Positions 43,191-51,554 of a stretch of 64,000 nucleotides of DNA are shown one piece after another; within the stretch, counting starts at the first letter, position 1; each line of letters opens with the position of its first letter. Under the pieces are notes generated by a model. It did no database searches. It had not been told where the DNA came from and saw only the letters and a list, made by a program, of their open reading frames with translations. A program made the translations under genes and the position numbers. The stretch spans positions 2,976,001-3,040,000 of the forward strand of contig NZ_CP038213.1 of the NCBI RefSeq assembly GCF_004526345.1, written 5' to 3'. Origin of the DNA: Ornithinimicrobium flavum. Its GTDB lineage: Bacteria; Actinomycetota; Actinomycetes; Actinomycetales; Dermatophilaceae.

Positions 43191-44051
43191 ATGACCCGCA
43201 TCCCTCCAAAAGTTACGCGCCTGTTGCTCGACGATCTGACGGCGATCCCCCTTCGTCAGATTGCGAGCCTCTTCGAGGACAACGGGATTGAGCTTGGTCC
43301 GGAGAACCCTGACGATCACGACTCGAGCGAACGTCGTCGACAGGGTCGTCGCTACTTGGCCACGCTAAACTTGGAGATGCCCAGCGATCACGAACGCCTG
43401 CTCGGCGTGCTCACTGATCGCATGCAAGCAATAGACCGTGACTCACTGAACTGGACCGGTGGGCTCGACCTGCGGGACTCATGGATGCGTACCCTTGCTT
43501 CCGCAGGACTTGATATCGACCCGGTCACATATGTGGTGAGCGACCCCGAGCCGCCTACTCAGCGTGCAATCACATTCACGCCGATGGCACTAGCCGCTAT
43601 CTCGGATCCTGGCGCGATCCACGATCACCTGTCACGCCTCCACGACGCAGTGGACTCGGACCCTCGACTTGCGGTAAGCACTGCTAGGGCGCTGATCGAG
43701 TCGACCGCCAAACTGGTGTTGACCAAACGCGGCAGGACCTACACGAAGGGTGCGAAGGTGCCCACACTGGTCACTAGCGCCCAAGAATCGCTCGGGTTAG
43801 CGGCGAAGGGCGTGAGCGAGGAGGAACCGGAGCTGCGCAAGCTTCTCCAATCGCTCGTGACCCTGACGCAAGGCGTTACGGAAATTCGCAATCGGGTTGG
43901 GGTCGATCACGGGGCCGAGAGCGTTCCGAACTGGGTCAAGCCACGCCACGCGCGACTCGTCGTTGGGGCGGCACAGGTCTGGTGTCAGTTGATGCTAGAA
44001 ACCTTGGCTGACCCGAGCGCGCCCTGGCGAACCCGGCCGGAAGATTCTTGA
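43191..44051 (+). CDS. Abortive-infection family protein (Abi C-terminal domain)
   Basis: A 286-residue soluble protein. The last 110 residues match the abortive-infection C-terminal domain: DPRLAVSTARALIESTAKLV, then VTEIRNRVGVDHGAESVPNW and a final helix KPRHARLVVGAAQVWCQ. The RN-x4-5-H motif is the catalytic signature of HEPN ribonucleases, so phage-triggered RNA cleavage is the likely role (inference). The N-terminal 150 residues are unassigned. It is the only gene between boundary motifs 1 and 2, with no close neighbours in its own direction. Confidence 0.75.
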   Translation: MTRIPPKVTRLLLDDLTAIPLRQIASLFEDNGIELGPENPDDHDSSERRRQGRRYLATLNLEMPSDHERLLGVLTDRMQAIDRDSLNWTGGLDLRDSWMRTLASAGLDIDPVTYVVSDPEPPTQRAITFTPMALAAISDPGAIHDHLSRLHDAVDSDPRLAVSTARALIESTAKLVLTKRGRTYTKGAKVPTLVTSAQESLGLAAKGVSEEEPELRKLLQSLVTLTQGVTEIRNRVGVDHGAESVPNWVKPRHARLVVGAAQVWCQLMLETLADPSAPWRTRPEDS

Positions 44052-44139
44052 TCGAGATGCGGCGACGTACCTATCTGTGTCCGACGTGGAAGCGACCGGC
44101 TAGTCACCTCACTCGGGTCAGCACCAGGCCGACGCGCTT

Positions 44140-44155
44140 CGCGGCGGTAGGACGC
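44140..44155 (+). repeat. Cassette-boundary motif 2
   Basis: CGCGGCGGTAGGACGC, identical to motif 1, 89 bases after the stop of the abortive-infection gene. Confidence 0.6.
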
Positions 44156-44218
44156 AGCTTCGACGTCCCGAGAGAGGGGATCCCCGAATGACGCGGCTGC
44201 GTGTCGTACGCGGCTTCT

Positions 44219-45286
44219 CTACTCGCCCGCGACTCGCACCAAGACCAGGTCGTCGACGTCAATATCGTCGCGTGAGAGCAGGGTGGGCTTCCAACCCTCG
44301 TCCAGCCCCATCAGGTCCAGTACGACCGCACCTTGGCGTAGCGCCGGCCCGATCGGCTGCGCTGAGGCAATCGCAGCGTAGAACCTAGCGGCGAAGGCAC
44401 TAGCAGCCAGGTCGCTGATCTCGGTCGCCATTGCGATGATCACGGGGGTCGCCTCAAGCAAGACCTCGGCTCCATCAAGGGTGTCGCAGCCATTCAGGGT
44501 CAGCAGCTTCGGCGGTTCAGCGGTGGCGCCAAGGGCACGAGCCAGCAGTTTAAATGGAACGTCCCGCCCCTCGGGGCCGTCGACGCTGGCGTTGTCGAAC
44601 AATATCGCGGCATCGCCGGCGTGACCGGAAAAGTGGACAACGTGGGGTCGGATGTCGTTCAGACCGTCGAGTAGGTCTTCAGGGGTAGCTGCGGGCCGGT
44701 ACTGGATGTCAATGAGATCTCGGTGTAGCGCACGTTTGACCGCCTGCTGAACGTCACGAACCTCGACCTCGGTTCGGAGGTCCATCTCAGGGTTGGCGGT
44801 CAGGTAGAGGACTCGGAGAATCTCCGGCTTCGGCGGCTGAACCGTCACGTAGTGCACCGTAGGGCTGGAGAGCCGGGCGATCTCGCGAGCATGACTCTTC
44901 TCCTTCTGCTGACGCCGGGCATCCGCCTGCTCCCGGGTTCGAGCATCGGCCTTCTTCTTGTCCTCCTCCTTCTTCGCCGAACTCTTGATCTCACGGGCGA
45001 GGTTCTCTTCAGCCGTTGCCAGGTCTCCTGCTGATTTGCTGAGCTTGACCGACAGGGCGGTCACCTTCTTGTCCTCGGCCTGAGCCCTCTTTTCCAGGTT
45101 GTCCGCGTTGCGCTGGTAGGTCCGAGCCATGCTGGCGCTCGTTCGCGGCGTGATCTTCTGAAGCTCCTTAGCCGCGTCGGCGCGATGCTTCCCGGCGGCT
45201 GCCCGCGCCTTCCCGCGGTTCGTCTCGTCACTGGCTTGCTGCTTCTTTATCGCCACGATCTTGTCGCGGTACTGCTTCTCCGACAT
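44219..45286 (-). CDS. CHAT-domain (caspase-like) protein with coiled coil
   Basis: A 355-residue protein. The first 150 residues are a Lys/Glu/Ala-rich coiled coil. The C-terminal 200 residues form a CHAT peptidase-like domain: ILRVLYLTANPEMDLRTEVE, the catalytic His in VVHFSGHAGDAAILFDN and Cys in LTLNGCDTLDGAEVL. CHAT proteases act in bacterial conflict systems such as caspase-like effectors. A purine-rich AAGAAGGGG precedes the ATG. It stands alone after boundary motif 2. Between 45287 and 45584 no gene is seen; there is a CGGGTC/GACCCG hairpin at 45363-45381. Confidence 0.8.
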   Translation of the reverse strand: MSEKQYRDKIVAIKKQQASDETNRGKARAAAGKHRADAAKELQKITPRTSASMARTYQRNADNLEKRAQAEDKKVTALSVKLSKSAGDLATAEENLAREIKSSAKKEEDKKKADARTREQADARRQQKEKSHAREIARLSSPTVHYVTVQPPKPEILRVLYLTANPEMDLRTEVEVRDVQQAVKRALHRDLIDIQYRPAATPEDLLDGLNDIRPHVVHFSGHAGDAAILFDNASVDGPEGRDVPFKLLARALGATAEPPKLLTLNGCDTLDGAEVLLEATPVIIAMATEISDLAASAFAARFYAAIASAQPIGPALRQGAVVLDLMGLDEGWKPTLLSRDDIDVDDLVLVRVAGE

Positions 45287-45584
45287 CGCGTCCCCTTCTT
45301 GACCGGCAGGTGGCCTGGAGCCGGTCGTGCACGAGTCCGGCGATCCTCCTAAAGGATATGAAGCGGGTCCGACAGACCCGGCCGATGGAGGCTGCCGACG
45401 TGGTCGCGGTTCATGAGGCGTGACGGACTCATCACCTGTGTCTGGTTAGTTTGCGCTCGCACTGAGGCGCACGACCTCGACCCACGGGTCAACCCGCCCA
45501 GAGATCTTTCGGGACGGAACGCCCTACGAAGAGACCTGCGACAGATAGCCAAATCTGCGCGGAACTGCTGGAGCCGCCACCTGG

Positions 45585-46508
45585 CTAGACGCCGGCGACA
45601 TAGGCGGTAAGGAAGTGGACGCCGTGGCGGTCGAGGTTGCCGCGGGCCCTGTCGTAGTGCTCGGTGGTTCTGGGGTCCGCATGCCGGGCGAGGATCTGCG
45701 CGTCCCGAAGTGGCACGCCGGCGTCCAGGGCGTTGGTGATAGCGGCGTGCCGTAGCGAGTGGGGACTGATGTGCCGAGGGATCCGCGCGATCTTCGCGAT
45801 GCGCTGCACCATCCGGTAGACGTCACGCCGGTCGATGGGTTTGCCGGAGACCGGTCGCAGGATCAGCGGCCCGGTGGTGCGCTGACCGCGGCACGCTTCC
45901 AGGACCCGAAGGACGGGGACCGTCAGCGGCGTGGTGGCGGGCTTGTTGCCCTTGCCGACCAGGTGCAGCACCCGATGGCCGCGCAGGACATCGGTGTAGT
46001 CCTCGATCCGCACGGCTGCCGCTTCGGAGGCCCGTAGGGCGTTGATGCCCAGGAGGTAGGCCAGTGCGCCATGGTGGACGGTGATGGTCTGGGCGACCTG
46101 GAGGAAGCGGATCAACTCCAGCCGGTCCAGGCCCTGGGTCCGGGATTCGTCCCGGTGGACCTTCGGCAGCCGGGCGTACACGGCCGGGTCGGCCGGGATG
46201 GTGCCGTCGATGTGCGCGAACCGGAAGTACCCCCGGACGGCGTGCATCATCGTGTTGACCGAGGAGTCCATCAGGCCGGCCTCTGCGAGCTCGCGGATGT
46301 AGAGCTCGACGTGGGCCCGCTGTACACCGACCAACGGGTCAAGATCATTCGACTCGCACCAGGTGAACCAGCGGCCCAGTTGTGCCCGGTATAGGGCGTG
46401 CGTGGCTCCGGAGTACCGGGCCAGGAACGAGACCGCCGCGAGGTGTGCGGGGCTCATCGAGGACGGCTGGAACGGCAGGATCGTCTCGGAGCTGGTTGTG
46501 GTGGACAT
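45585..46508 (-). CDS. Tyrosine recombinase, copy B
   Basis: A 307-residue near-twin of recombinase A (37255): same length, same catalytic residues (INALRASEAAAV, ISPHSLRHAAITNALD, ARHADPRTTEHYDRA), about 17 substitutions. GCAGGAGACGACC precedes the ATG. The divergence shows it is not a very recent copy, while lack of frame damage suggests both stay functional. It points away from the cassettes that follow, as integron integrases do, with the candidate site and partner gene on its 5' side. Confidence 0.9.
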   Translation of the reverse strand: MSTTTSSETILPFQPSSMSPAHLAAVSFLARYSGATHALYRAQLGRWFTWCESNDLDPLVGVQRAHVELYIRELAEAGLMDSSVNTMMHAVRGYFRFAHIDGTIPADPAVYARLPKVHRDESRTQGLDRLELIRFLQVAQTITVHHGALAYLLGINALRASEAAAVRIEDYTDVLRGHRVLHLVGKGNKPATTPLTVPVLRVLEACRGQRTTGPLILRPVSGKPIDRRDVYRMVQRIAKIARIPRHISPHSLRHAAITNALDAGVPLRDAQILARHADPRTTEHYDRARGNLDRHGVHFLTAYVAGV

Positions 46509-46537
46509 GGTCGTCTCCTGCGGCGACCTCGTTGCGC

Positions 46538-46618
46538 CACTGTCGACGCCCGCCGCCAGCGCGACGAGGCACTCACCCCAACGACGCTAAGCCGAATTCA
46601 GGACCCGCCCGGCGATGA
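46538..46618 (+). repeat. Recurring recombinase-associated site, copy B
   Basis: Same position and blocks as copy A at 38208 (CCCGCCGCCAGCGCG, then ACGACGCTAAGCCG, then CAGGACCCGCC). Confidence 0.5.
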
Positions 46619-46691
46619 GACCTGTGACGGAGCCTTGGCGACCGTTCTCGTCAGACGGACCAGCGGGCTGAGGGGCATAGGGTCAGTCGGC

Positions 46692-47294
46692 ATGGATGCC
46701 GACCAGCCAGGTCTCTTTCAGTTGCCGGACCACGAGCCGCAGGTCCGTCCCCAGCCGCCGCGGCGCGGTAAGAACCGACAGGTATGGGAGCTGACCGCCA
46801 CCGCGGAGGTCACCGTCACTGATGCTTCTGCCCTGCAGGAGGCGGCGCGGGCGGACGAGGGCGTCCTGATCGCCGCCTCGGGTGGTGACCTCGGCGTCGA
46901 GGAGGCCGAGTCTGAGGCAGCGGATGCGGCGCCCGGCGATGACGTCTTCGATGCACTTGCTTGGCTGATCTGGCCCAGTCATGGGCTGGAGGGGGCGCTC
47001 GAGGCCGGCGCCCTGCGGATCCTGTCCGTGAAGAGCGAGGCCAGCGGCGACTCTGTCGATCACGGGACGGCCACGTGGAGCGTCACGGCCAAGCTCACTG
47101 ACGTGGAGGTGCTGCGCCGGTTGGCCGTTCAGGCATCCCCGGACGAGGCAGCGCAGATCTCGGCCAGCCTGGCGGTAGCCTGGCAGAGGGCAGCCGACCC
47201 GTTTGCGCCGCTGCGCTCGATCTCCGGCATCACCTGGAAGCCGGGGCGAGTCGTCGTCGAGCACCTCCCTGCCAGGGCCGGCCGGAACCACTGA
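46692..47294 (+). CDS. Recombinase-partner protein, copy B
   Basis: A 200-residue homologue of the protein at 38363, identical in length with many conservative changes (MDADQPGLFQLPDHEPQV at the start). The core DVFDALAWLIWPSHGLEGAL and the ending GITWKPGRVVVEHLP are conserved. No domain is known. It is divergently arranged with recombinase B across the recurring site, as in module A. After its stop, 52 bases lead to a boundary motif. Confidence 0.65.
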   Translation: MDADQPGLFQLPDHEPQVRPQPPRRGKNRQVWELTATAEVTVTDASALQEAARADEGVLIAASGGDLGVEEAESEAADAAPGDDVFDALAWLIWPSHGLEGALEAGALRILSVKSEASGDSVDHGTATWSVTAKLTDVEVLRRLAVQASPDEAAQISASLAVAWQRAADPFAPLRSISGITWKPGRVVVEHLPARAGRNH

Positions 47295-47345
47295 AGCGCA
47301 GCGAGCTGGACTCCCTCTCCAAGGCCGCTCCCGTCCAGACGTTCT

Positions 47346-47361
47346 CGCGGCGCATTGACGC
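47346..47361 (+). repeat. Cassette-boundary motif 3
   Basis: CGCGGCGCATTGACGC, an exact match to the consensus, just after module B. Confidence 0.5.
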
Positions 47362-47477
47362 GGCCCGAGGCAGACTGCCTTCATGGAAACGACTTGGACC
47401 ATCGCCGAACTCGAAGACGAGCTCGAGCGGTTCGAACAGGCAGCCCGCGCAGCAGGCCTAAAGGAGGACTCCGTACG

Positions 47478-47519
47478 GACGTACGTTGGCCGCTCACGGA
47501 TCTTCGTACGGTGGCTCGC
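47478..47519 (+). repeat. 42-bp target duplication, left copy
   Basis: Starts GACGTACGTTGGCCGC and ends GGTGGCTCGC. The identical right copy is at 49296-49337. Confidence 0.9.
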
Positions 47520-47520
47520 C

Positions 47521-49295
47521 CTGAGTTTGGTCATTTCGTTAGTGCGTGACCTCACCGGTGATGGAGGGCGTCGAGGAGGGCCTGCTTGTCGGCGGGGATC
47601 TGGGGCGGGAAGGTCTGCCGGCTGGCGTTGATCGCGATGGTGGCCGAGCGCAGCGGCCGGAGCTGGCGGATCACGTTGCGGATGGCCAGGCCGGTTCGGT
47701 TCTGGATCTCGCGTGAGATGGCCAGGGCGGTGAAGACGATGGTCAGGTGGGCCTCGATCGCGTCGCGTTTTCTGGCGAACAGTGGGCGGGCGCGAAGGTC
47801 TGTCTTGGACATCCGGAAGGAGGTCTCGACCTGCCAGAGGTCGTGGTAGGAGGAGATGACCTCGCGGGCGGGCATGATGCTGGCCGGGATGTTGGTGACA
47901 TAGCCCTTCAGACCGACCAGGCGGCGGGCCCTGGCCAGGGCCGCCTCGTCCAGCCTGGGGGCGCCCTGGCCCTTCTTCACGAACCGCGGGGTGCGGGCGG
48001 CTTTCTCGCCGGCGACGACGGCTTTGGCCTTGTTCTCCTGGAGGGTCAGGGTCTTCGTATCCCGGGCAGCCCGTTTGGCCGAGTAGGCCCACACGGCCCG
48101 CCAGGAGACCTCGTGCTCGGCGGGGTCCCACACCGGCTCGGCCCGCTTCTTGACGTCGTTAACGGCCCGAGCGCGCGTGGTGGACACCCGCGGGGTGATG
48201 GTGTCGATGACCTGGCCATCGGTGAACGCATCGCCGTGCCAGCGGAAGTGGGAGGCCAGGTCGATCGGTGCCTTGGTCATCCTCGAGCCGACGATGAACC
48301 GCAGGTTGGCCGCGTCCAGTTCTTTGAGGTTGTCCGCAGAGAGCATCCCGGCGTCGGCGACGACGACCATGTCGGCCACGGAGTGCCGGGCCTGGAAGGC
48401 CTTGACGATCGGCACGATCGTGGCCGTTTCTGCCTTGTCTCCCTCGAAGCAGCCGATCTCCAGCGGGAACCCACCCCGGTCGACCAGCAGGCCGACCACG
48501 ATCTGTGGGTCCACCCTGCGTTCCTTGGAGTAGCCGACCTTGCGCAGGTCGTCCTCCTTCTCGGCCTCGAAGTACAGGGTCGTGACGTCGTACATGATCA
48601 GCGAGACGTCCCCGGTGCTGACCGCGTGCTCGAAGCAGGCCCCGGCGACCAGGTCGCGGTACCCGCGTTCCTGCGCGCGGGCCAGGGTGCGCCCCATCGT
48701 CTTGTAGCTCGCCGCTTCTTGGCCCAGGTCGCCCAGCACCCGCGCGACATCCAGCAGCGAGGTCGGCTCCACCACCCGGGCGATCACCAGATCGGCGAAC
48801 ACCTCATCACCGACCACGTCGAACCCCAGCTGGGCGTACACCGCGGTCAGAGCCTCGAAGAGCACCCGGCTGTCCGTGCCGACCACCCGGCCAGAAGCAT
48901 CCCGGACCTTCGGCGACGCTGGGGCGGGCGTGTCGAACAGCGCCGGTTCAGGAGCCGGTCGCACCAGCGACGCCGCCACCGGCGCTGGTTCCACGTCCAG
49001 CTCCAGAGTGCCCTGCGCAGGGTTCTCGAGTAGCTCCCGGGCCCGGGCCAGCAGCACCCCAAGCTCGGCCTCGGTGTGCGCAGACCCAAGGTGCTTGACG
49101 ATCCGCTGCCGCCCCTGGGCGTACTCGGCGATCTGCACGGCCGTCGCCCCCGACTTGGTCGGCACCCGCCTGATGAACGCCACACCAGGAGGCTAGACGC
49201 ATCCGATTAGTGCGTGAAACACCACCACCCGAAACACAACACCGCAGGTCAGCAGCCCGAGGCCCTGCGAGGACGCACTACCTGTCCAAACTCAG
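47521..49295 (-). mobile_element. IS1634-family insertion sequence
   Basis: A 1.78-kb element with inverted ends CTGAGTTTGG...CCAAACTCAG. It is flanked by a perfect 42-bp direct repeat, with one extra C at 47520 on the left. Long target duplications are a known property of the IS1549/IS1634 group. Confidence 0.9.
47552..49183 (-). CDS. IS1634-family transposase
   Basis: A 543-residue DDE transposase. Visible features are the N-terminal RIVKHLGSAHTEAEL, IMYDVTTLYFEAEKEDDLRK (first Asp), GYSKERRVDPQIVVGLLVD, FEGDKAETATIVPIVKAF, VVVADAGMLSADNLKEL (second Asp), and a late SSYHDLWQVETSFRMSKTDL with the Glu (YREKW-like region). The gene has no frame damage and fills the element, so the IS may be active. 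Confidence 0.92.
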   Translation of the reverse strand: MAFIRRVPTKSGATAVQIAEYAQGRQRIVKHLGSAHTEAELGVLLARARELLENPAQGTLELDVEPAPVAASLVRPAPEPALFDTPAPASPKVRDASGRVVGTDSRVLFEALTAVYAQLGFDVVGDEVFADLVIARVVEPTSLLDVARVLGDLGQEAASYKTMGRTLARAQERGYRDLVAGACFEHAVSTGDVSLIMYDVTTLYFEAEKEDDLRKVGYSKERRVDPQIVVGLLVDRGGFPLEIGCFEGDKAETATIVPIVKAFQARHSVADMVVVADAGMLSADNLKELDAANLRFIVGSRMTKAPIDLASHFRWHGDAFTDGQVIDTITPRVSTTRARAVNDVKKRAEPVWDPAEHEVSWRAVWAYSAKRAARDTKTLTLQENKAKAVVAGEKAARTPRFVKKGQGAPRLDEAALARARRLVGLKGYVTNIPASIMPAREVISSYHDLWQVETSFRMSKTDLRARPLFARKRDAIEAHLTIVFTALAISREIQNRTGLAIRNVIRQLRPLRSATIAINASRQTFPPQIPADKQALLDALHHR

Positions 49296-49337
49296 GACGT
49301 ACGTTGGCCGCTCACGGATCTTCGTACGGTGGCTCGC
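49296..49337 (+). repeat. 42-bp target duplication, right copy
   Basis: Identical to 47478-47519, immediately after the right end of the IS. Confidence 0.9.
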
Positions 49338-49370
49338 GGGTGACTACCAGTTTCAGGGACCGCGATAGGG

Positions 49371-49384
49371 GCGGCGAACGACGC
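49371..49384 (+). repeat. Degenerate cassette-boundary motif
   Basis: GCGGCGAACGACGC, a shortened form of the boundary motif, 30 bases before motif 4. Confidence 0.35.
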
Positions 49385-49413
49385 ACGCTCGCCCGTCAAG
49401 GCATCCGAGTTAA

Positions 49414-49429
49414 CGCGGCGGTAGGACGC
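49414..49429 (+). repeat. Cassette-boundary motif 4
   Basis: CGCGGCGGTAGGACGC, identical to motifs 1 and 2. Confidence 0.6.
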
Positions 49430-49570
49430 AGGCTCGAAAGACCGGGTTCGGTCCGGGTACAACTGGTCGAGAGTTGTCGGCGGACTTGTCAGGGCGGTCG
49501 ACGACCGCGCACGCCACTGGCCGACGTGCCTTTCCGTGGCCTCGTTGACGGTGGCTCGTACGATCTGCTC

Positions 49571-50500
49571 ATGACCAAGCGCATCTCGACAGAGGCCTAC
49601 CAGGCACTTCGCGACGCGCTGGCTGTAGTGACTTGGTACAAGCGACCCTTCCAGGCGCTCGTGACCATGTCGCTGCGCGACAGCCCTGAGTTGGTCGCTG
49701 GCCTGAACTTCTCCGAAACCAAGCGCGCCGTCGCCGATGAGCTTGTGCGGCGGCTGGTCACTCAGGAGAGCCGGTACCAGGACGTAGCCATCCGCTTCAT
49801 GCTGGAGATCGCTGCTATGACCAAGTTCTCGGACATCGAGCAGTTGCCTGAGCCGGATCGTGCAACGCGGCTGGCCGACGCTCGAGCTGCCGTGGCGCAC
49901 CTCCAAAGGCTCACCGAGCAGTTCAGCGTCCGTCTGCAGGAACAGGAACGGTTGCAGGCCGAGCGCGAGGCGAACGAGGTTCAGGCCGAAGCGTTGCGCC
50001 GCTTCGAAGACGACGTGGCCGCGCTCAGGGACCGCTTTCTCGAGCTTCAGGGAGCCACAGATCCGCGTCAGCGTGGCTACGACTTCGAGTCCCTACTCTC
50101 CGACCTTTTCAAGCTCTATGACATGGAGCCGAGGCTGGCTTACCACCTTGAGACCGAACAGATCGACGGCTCACTGAGTTTCGACACGGACGACTACATT
50201 TTGGAGGCGAAATGGATCGCCGAGCCGGTCTCGCGGGAGACAGCTGACGCCTTCGCGGCGAAGGTCAGGCGCAAGGGCAAGAACGCCCTTGGGCTCTTCG
50301 TGGCGGTCAACGGACTGTCGTCTTCTGCGCGCGCAACCTACCGGGAGTCCACCCCATTCATCATGATGGACGGCGTAGACGTCTACCTGGTGCTGGAAGG
50401 GCGGGTCCGCCTCGACGATGTGCTGCGGACCAAGCGGCGCCACGCCAACGAGACAGGCTCCTGCTACCTGCCGGCGTCAGCGATCGTCTCGGGGCTCTGA
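49571..50500 (+). CDS. PD-(D/E)XK restriction-endonuclease-like protein
   Basis: A 309-residue protein. The N-terminal 130 residues are helical, a charged coiled coil follows (QEQERLQAEREANEVQAEAL), and the last 130 residues form a Mrr/REase-like fold: GYDFESLLSDLFKLY, then QIDGSLSFDTDDYILEAKW with the D...ExK active site, and AFAAKVRRKGKNALGLFVAV. It should cut DNA. The ATG at 49571 was chosen over earlier starts because the upstream part of the frame runs through the IS end and boundary motifs. It is the only gene between motifs 4 and 5. Confidence 0.8.
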   Translation: MTKRISTEAYQALRDALAVVTWYKRPFQALVTMSLRDSPELVAGLNFSETKRAVADELVRRLVTQESRYQDVAIRFMLEIAAMTKFSDIEQLPEPDRATRLADARAAVAHLQRLTEQFSVRLQEQERLQAEREANEVQAEALRRFEDDVAALRDRFLELQGATDPRQRGYDFESLLSDLFKLYDMEPRLAYHLETEQIDGSLSFDTDDYILEAKWIAEPVSRETADAFAAKVRRKGKNALGLFVAVNGLSSSARATYRESTPFIMMDGVDVYLVLEGRVRLDDVLRTKRRHANETGSCYLPASAIVSGL

Positions 50501-50517
50501 GCTAGCGGTTGTGACTT

Positions 50518-50532
50518 GCGGCGGAATGACGC
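50518..50532 (+). repeat. Cassette-boundary motif 5
   Basis: GCGGCGGAATGACGC preceded by T: one mismatch to CGCGGCNNNNNGACGC. It lies 17 bases after the nuclease stop. Confidence 0.5.
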
Positions 50533-50600
50533 GGGTCGCCTGGTCGACCAGCCCATGGACACGAATCAGGTCCCTCGTAGTCGCTGCCGAGTGAGCAGAG

Positions 50601-51428
50601 TCAGTTTCTGTTGTGTCCCAACGATCGCGCATGGAGCACGTCCTTCCAGTACGACTCGCGCTCCAGGATGTGGCCGTCGTCGGTACGCATCGACCAGTAC
50701 TCGAGGAGTGCAAACCGCATGTTGGTGCGGTAGTACTCGTCGCCCATCTCCTCGAGGTGCGCCTTTAGCCCGGCGTTGCCACCGTGCAGCGTGGTCGCAT
50801 AAGTCGTCCAGCGTTGCCAGATGCCTGTGTCGCCGTACGCGGAGCCGACATACCGTTGTACGGTCTGCTTGTCGTGGATGACGTACACGCCCTTCATGCT
50901 CTCCAGCGCGATCCGCCAGTCGGCCCGAGCCTGGCTGACGACCGCCTGTAGGTCGGCAAGGCTGTGATTGATCCGATCGTGCCCCGGGAAGGGGTCACCG
51001 GCGAACGGTTCCTCGAGGATCGACGAGACCGTCATCGCGGGTAGGGCAGACTCCATCTTCTGGCGAATGTTCCGACCCGACCTCTTGTGGCGGACCCAGA
51101 GGCGGCGGATGAACGGGCCCAGCAGGTCCTCACGGAGCGCCACCGTGTACGAATGTGCCTGCTGCTCGGGCCTTCGTTCCAGGACCTCCTAGATCCCGCC
51201 GAAGAGCCAGAGGGTCGCGTCGTGCTTGTCCTGGGCCATCGAGAAGATGAACTCGCGATTGAAGTCGTTCTTGACGCTTCGCCACGAGTTCCACTCCTGC
51301 CACTCCTCGTGGTTGGTCGCCAAAACGTCAATCGGATGCTTGATCTGGTTCCAGACGGCGAAGTGGACCTTGTGCTGCTTCGGATCGAAGTCCCCGGGCA
51401 GTAGACAGGTCAGCGGGATGGCCTTCAT
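50601..51428 (-). pseudogene. GIY-YIG nuclease-family protein with in-frame TAG
   Basis: A 275-codon gene. The N-terminal part (MKAIPLTCLLPGDFDPKQHK to LWLFGGI) is followed by TAG at 51189-51191, then EVLERRPEQQ and onward in the same frame. The nuclease domain has MKGVYVIHDKQTVQRYVGSA (GVY...YVG) and late WSMRTDDGHILERESYWKD with the catalytic Glu. Uninterrupted family members read GGIFEVL or similar here, so a Phe or other codon has become a stop. Without suppression only 79 residues are made; internal initiation at 51143 might give a nuclease-only form. Confidence 0.7.
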
Positions 51429-51473
51429 GAGGAGGCCTAAGCCGGGTGCGCATCGAGAAGATCGTGGTTCGAG

Positions 51474-51489
51474 CGCGGCACCACGACGC
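51474..51489 (+). repeat. Cassette-boundary motif 6
   Basis: CGCGGCACCACGACGC, an exact consensus match, between the GIY-YIG and DUF429 genes. Confidence 0.4.
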
Positions 51490-51554
51490 TCTCACCGACA
51501 CGCTTTGACGCGGACACAGCCAAGCGTTCACAAGCGGTCCGGGTAGTTACAGGG

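Larger units (their letters stand above)
47383..49368 (+). pseudogene. 55-residue ORF split by IS1634-family insertion
   Basis: Rejoining 47383-47519 with 49338-49368 gives METTWTIAELEDELERFEQA, a helical middle, then RIFVRWLAGDYQFQGPR and a TAG stop. It resembles small actinobacterial proteins with a SAM-like, integrase-N-terminal fold (…SSVRTYVDRSxxFxRWLAGDY-type), recalled rather than tested. The element plus one copy of a 42-bp duplication separates the halves. Alone it is broken; excision across the duplicated target would restore it. Confidence 0.6.

Noticed and set aside
45401..45420. Additional boundary motif after the CHAT gene (TGGTCGCGGTTCATGAGGCG)
   Set aside because: It shares only part of the consensus and lacks GACGC; too weak to count.
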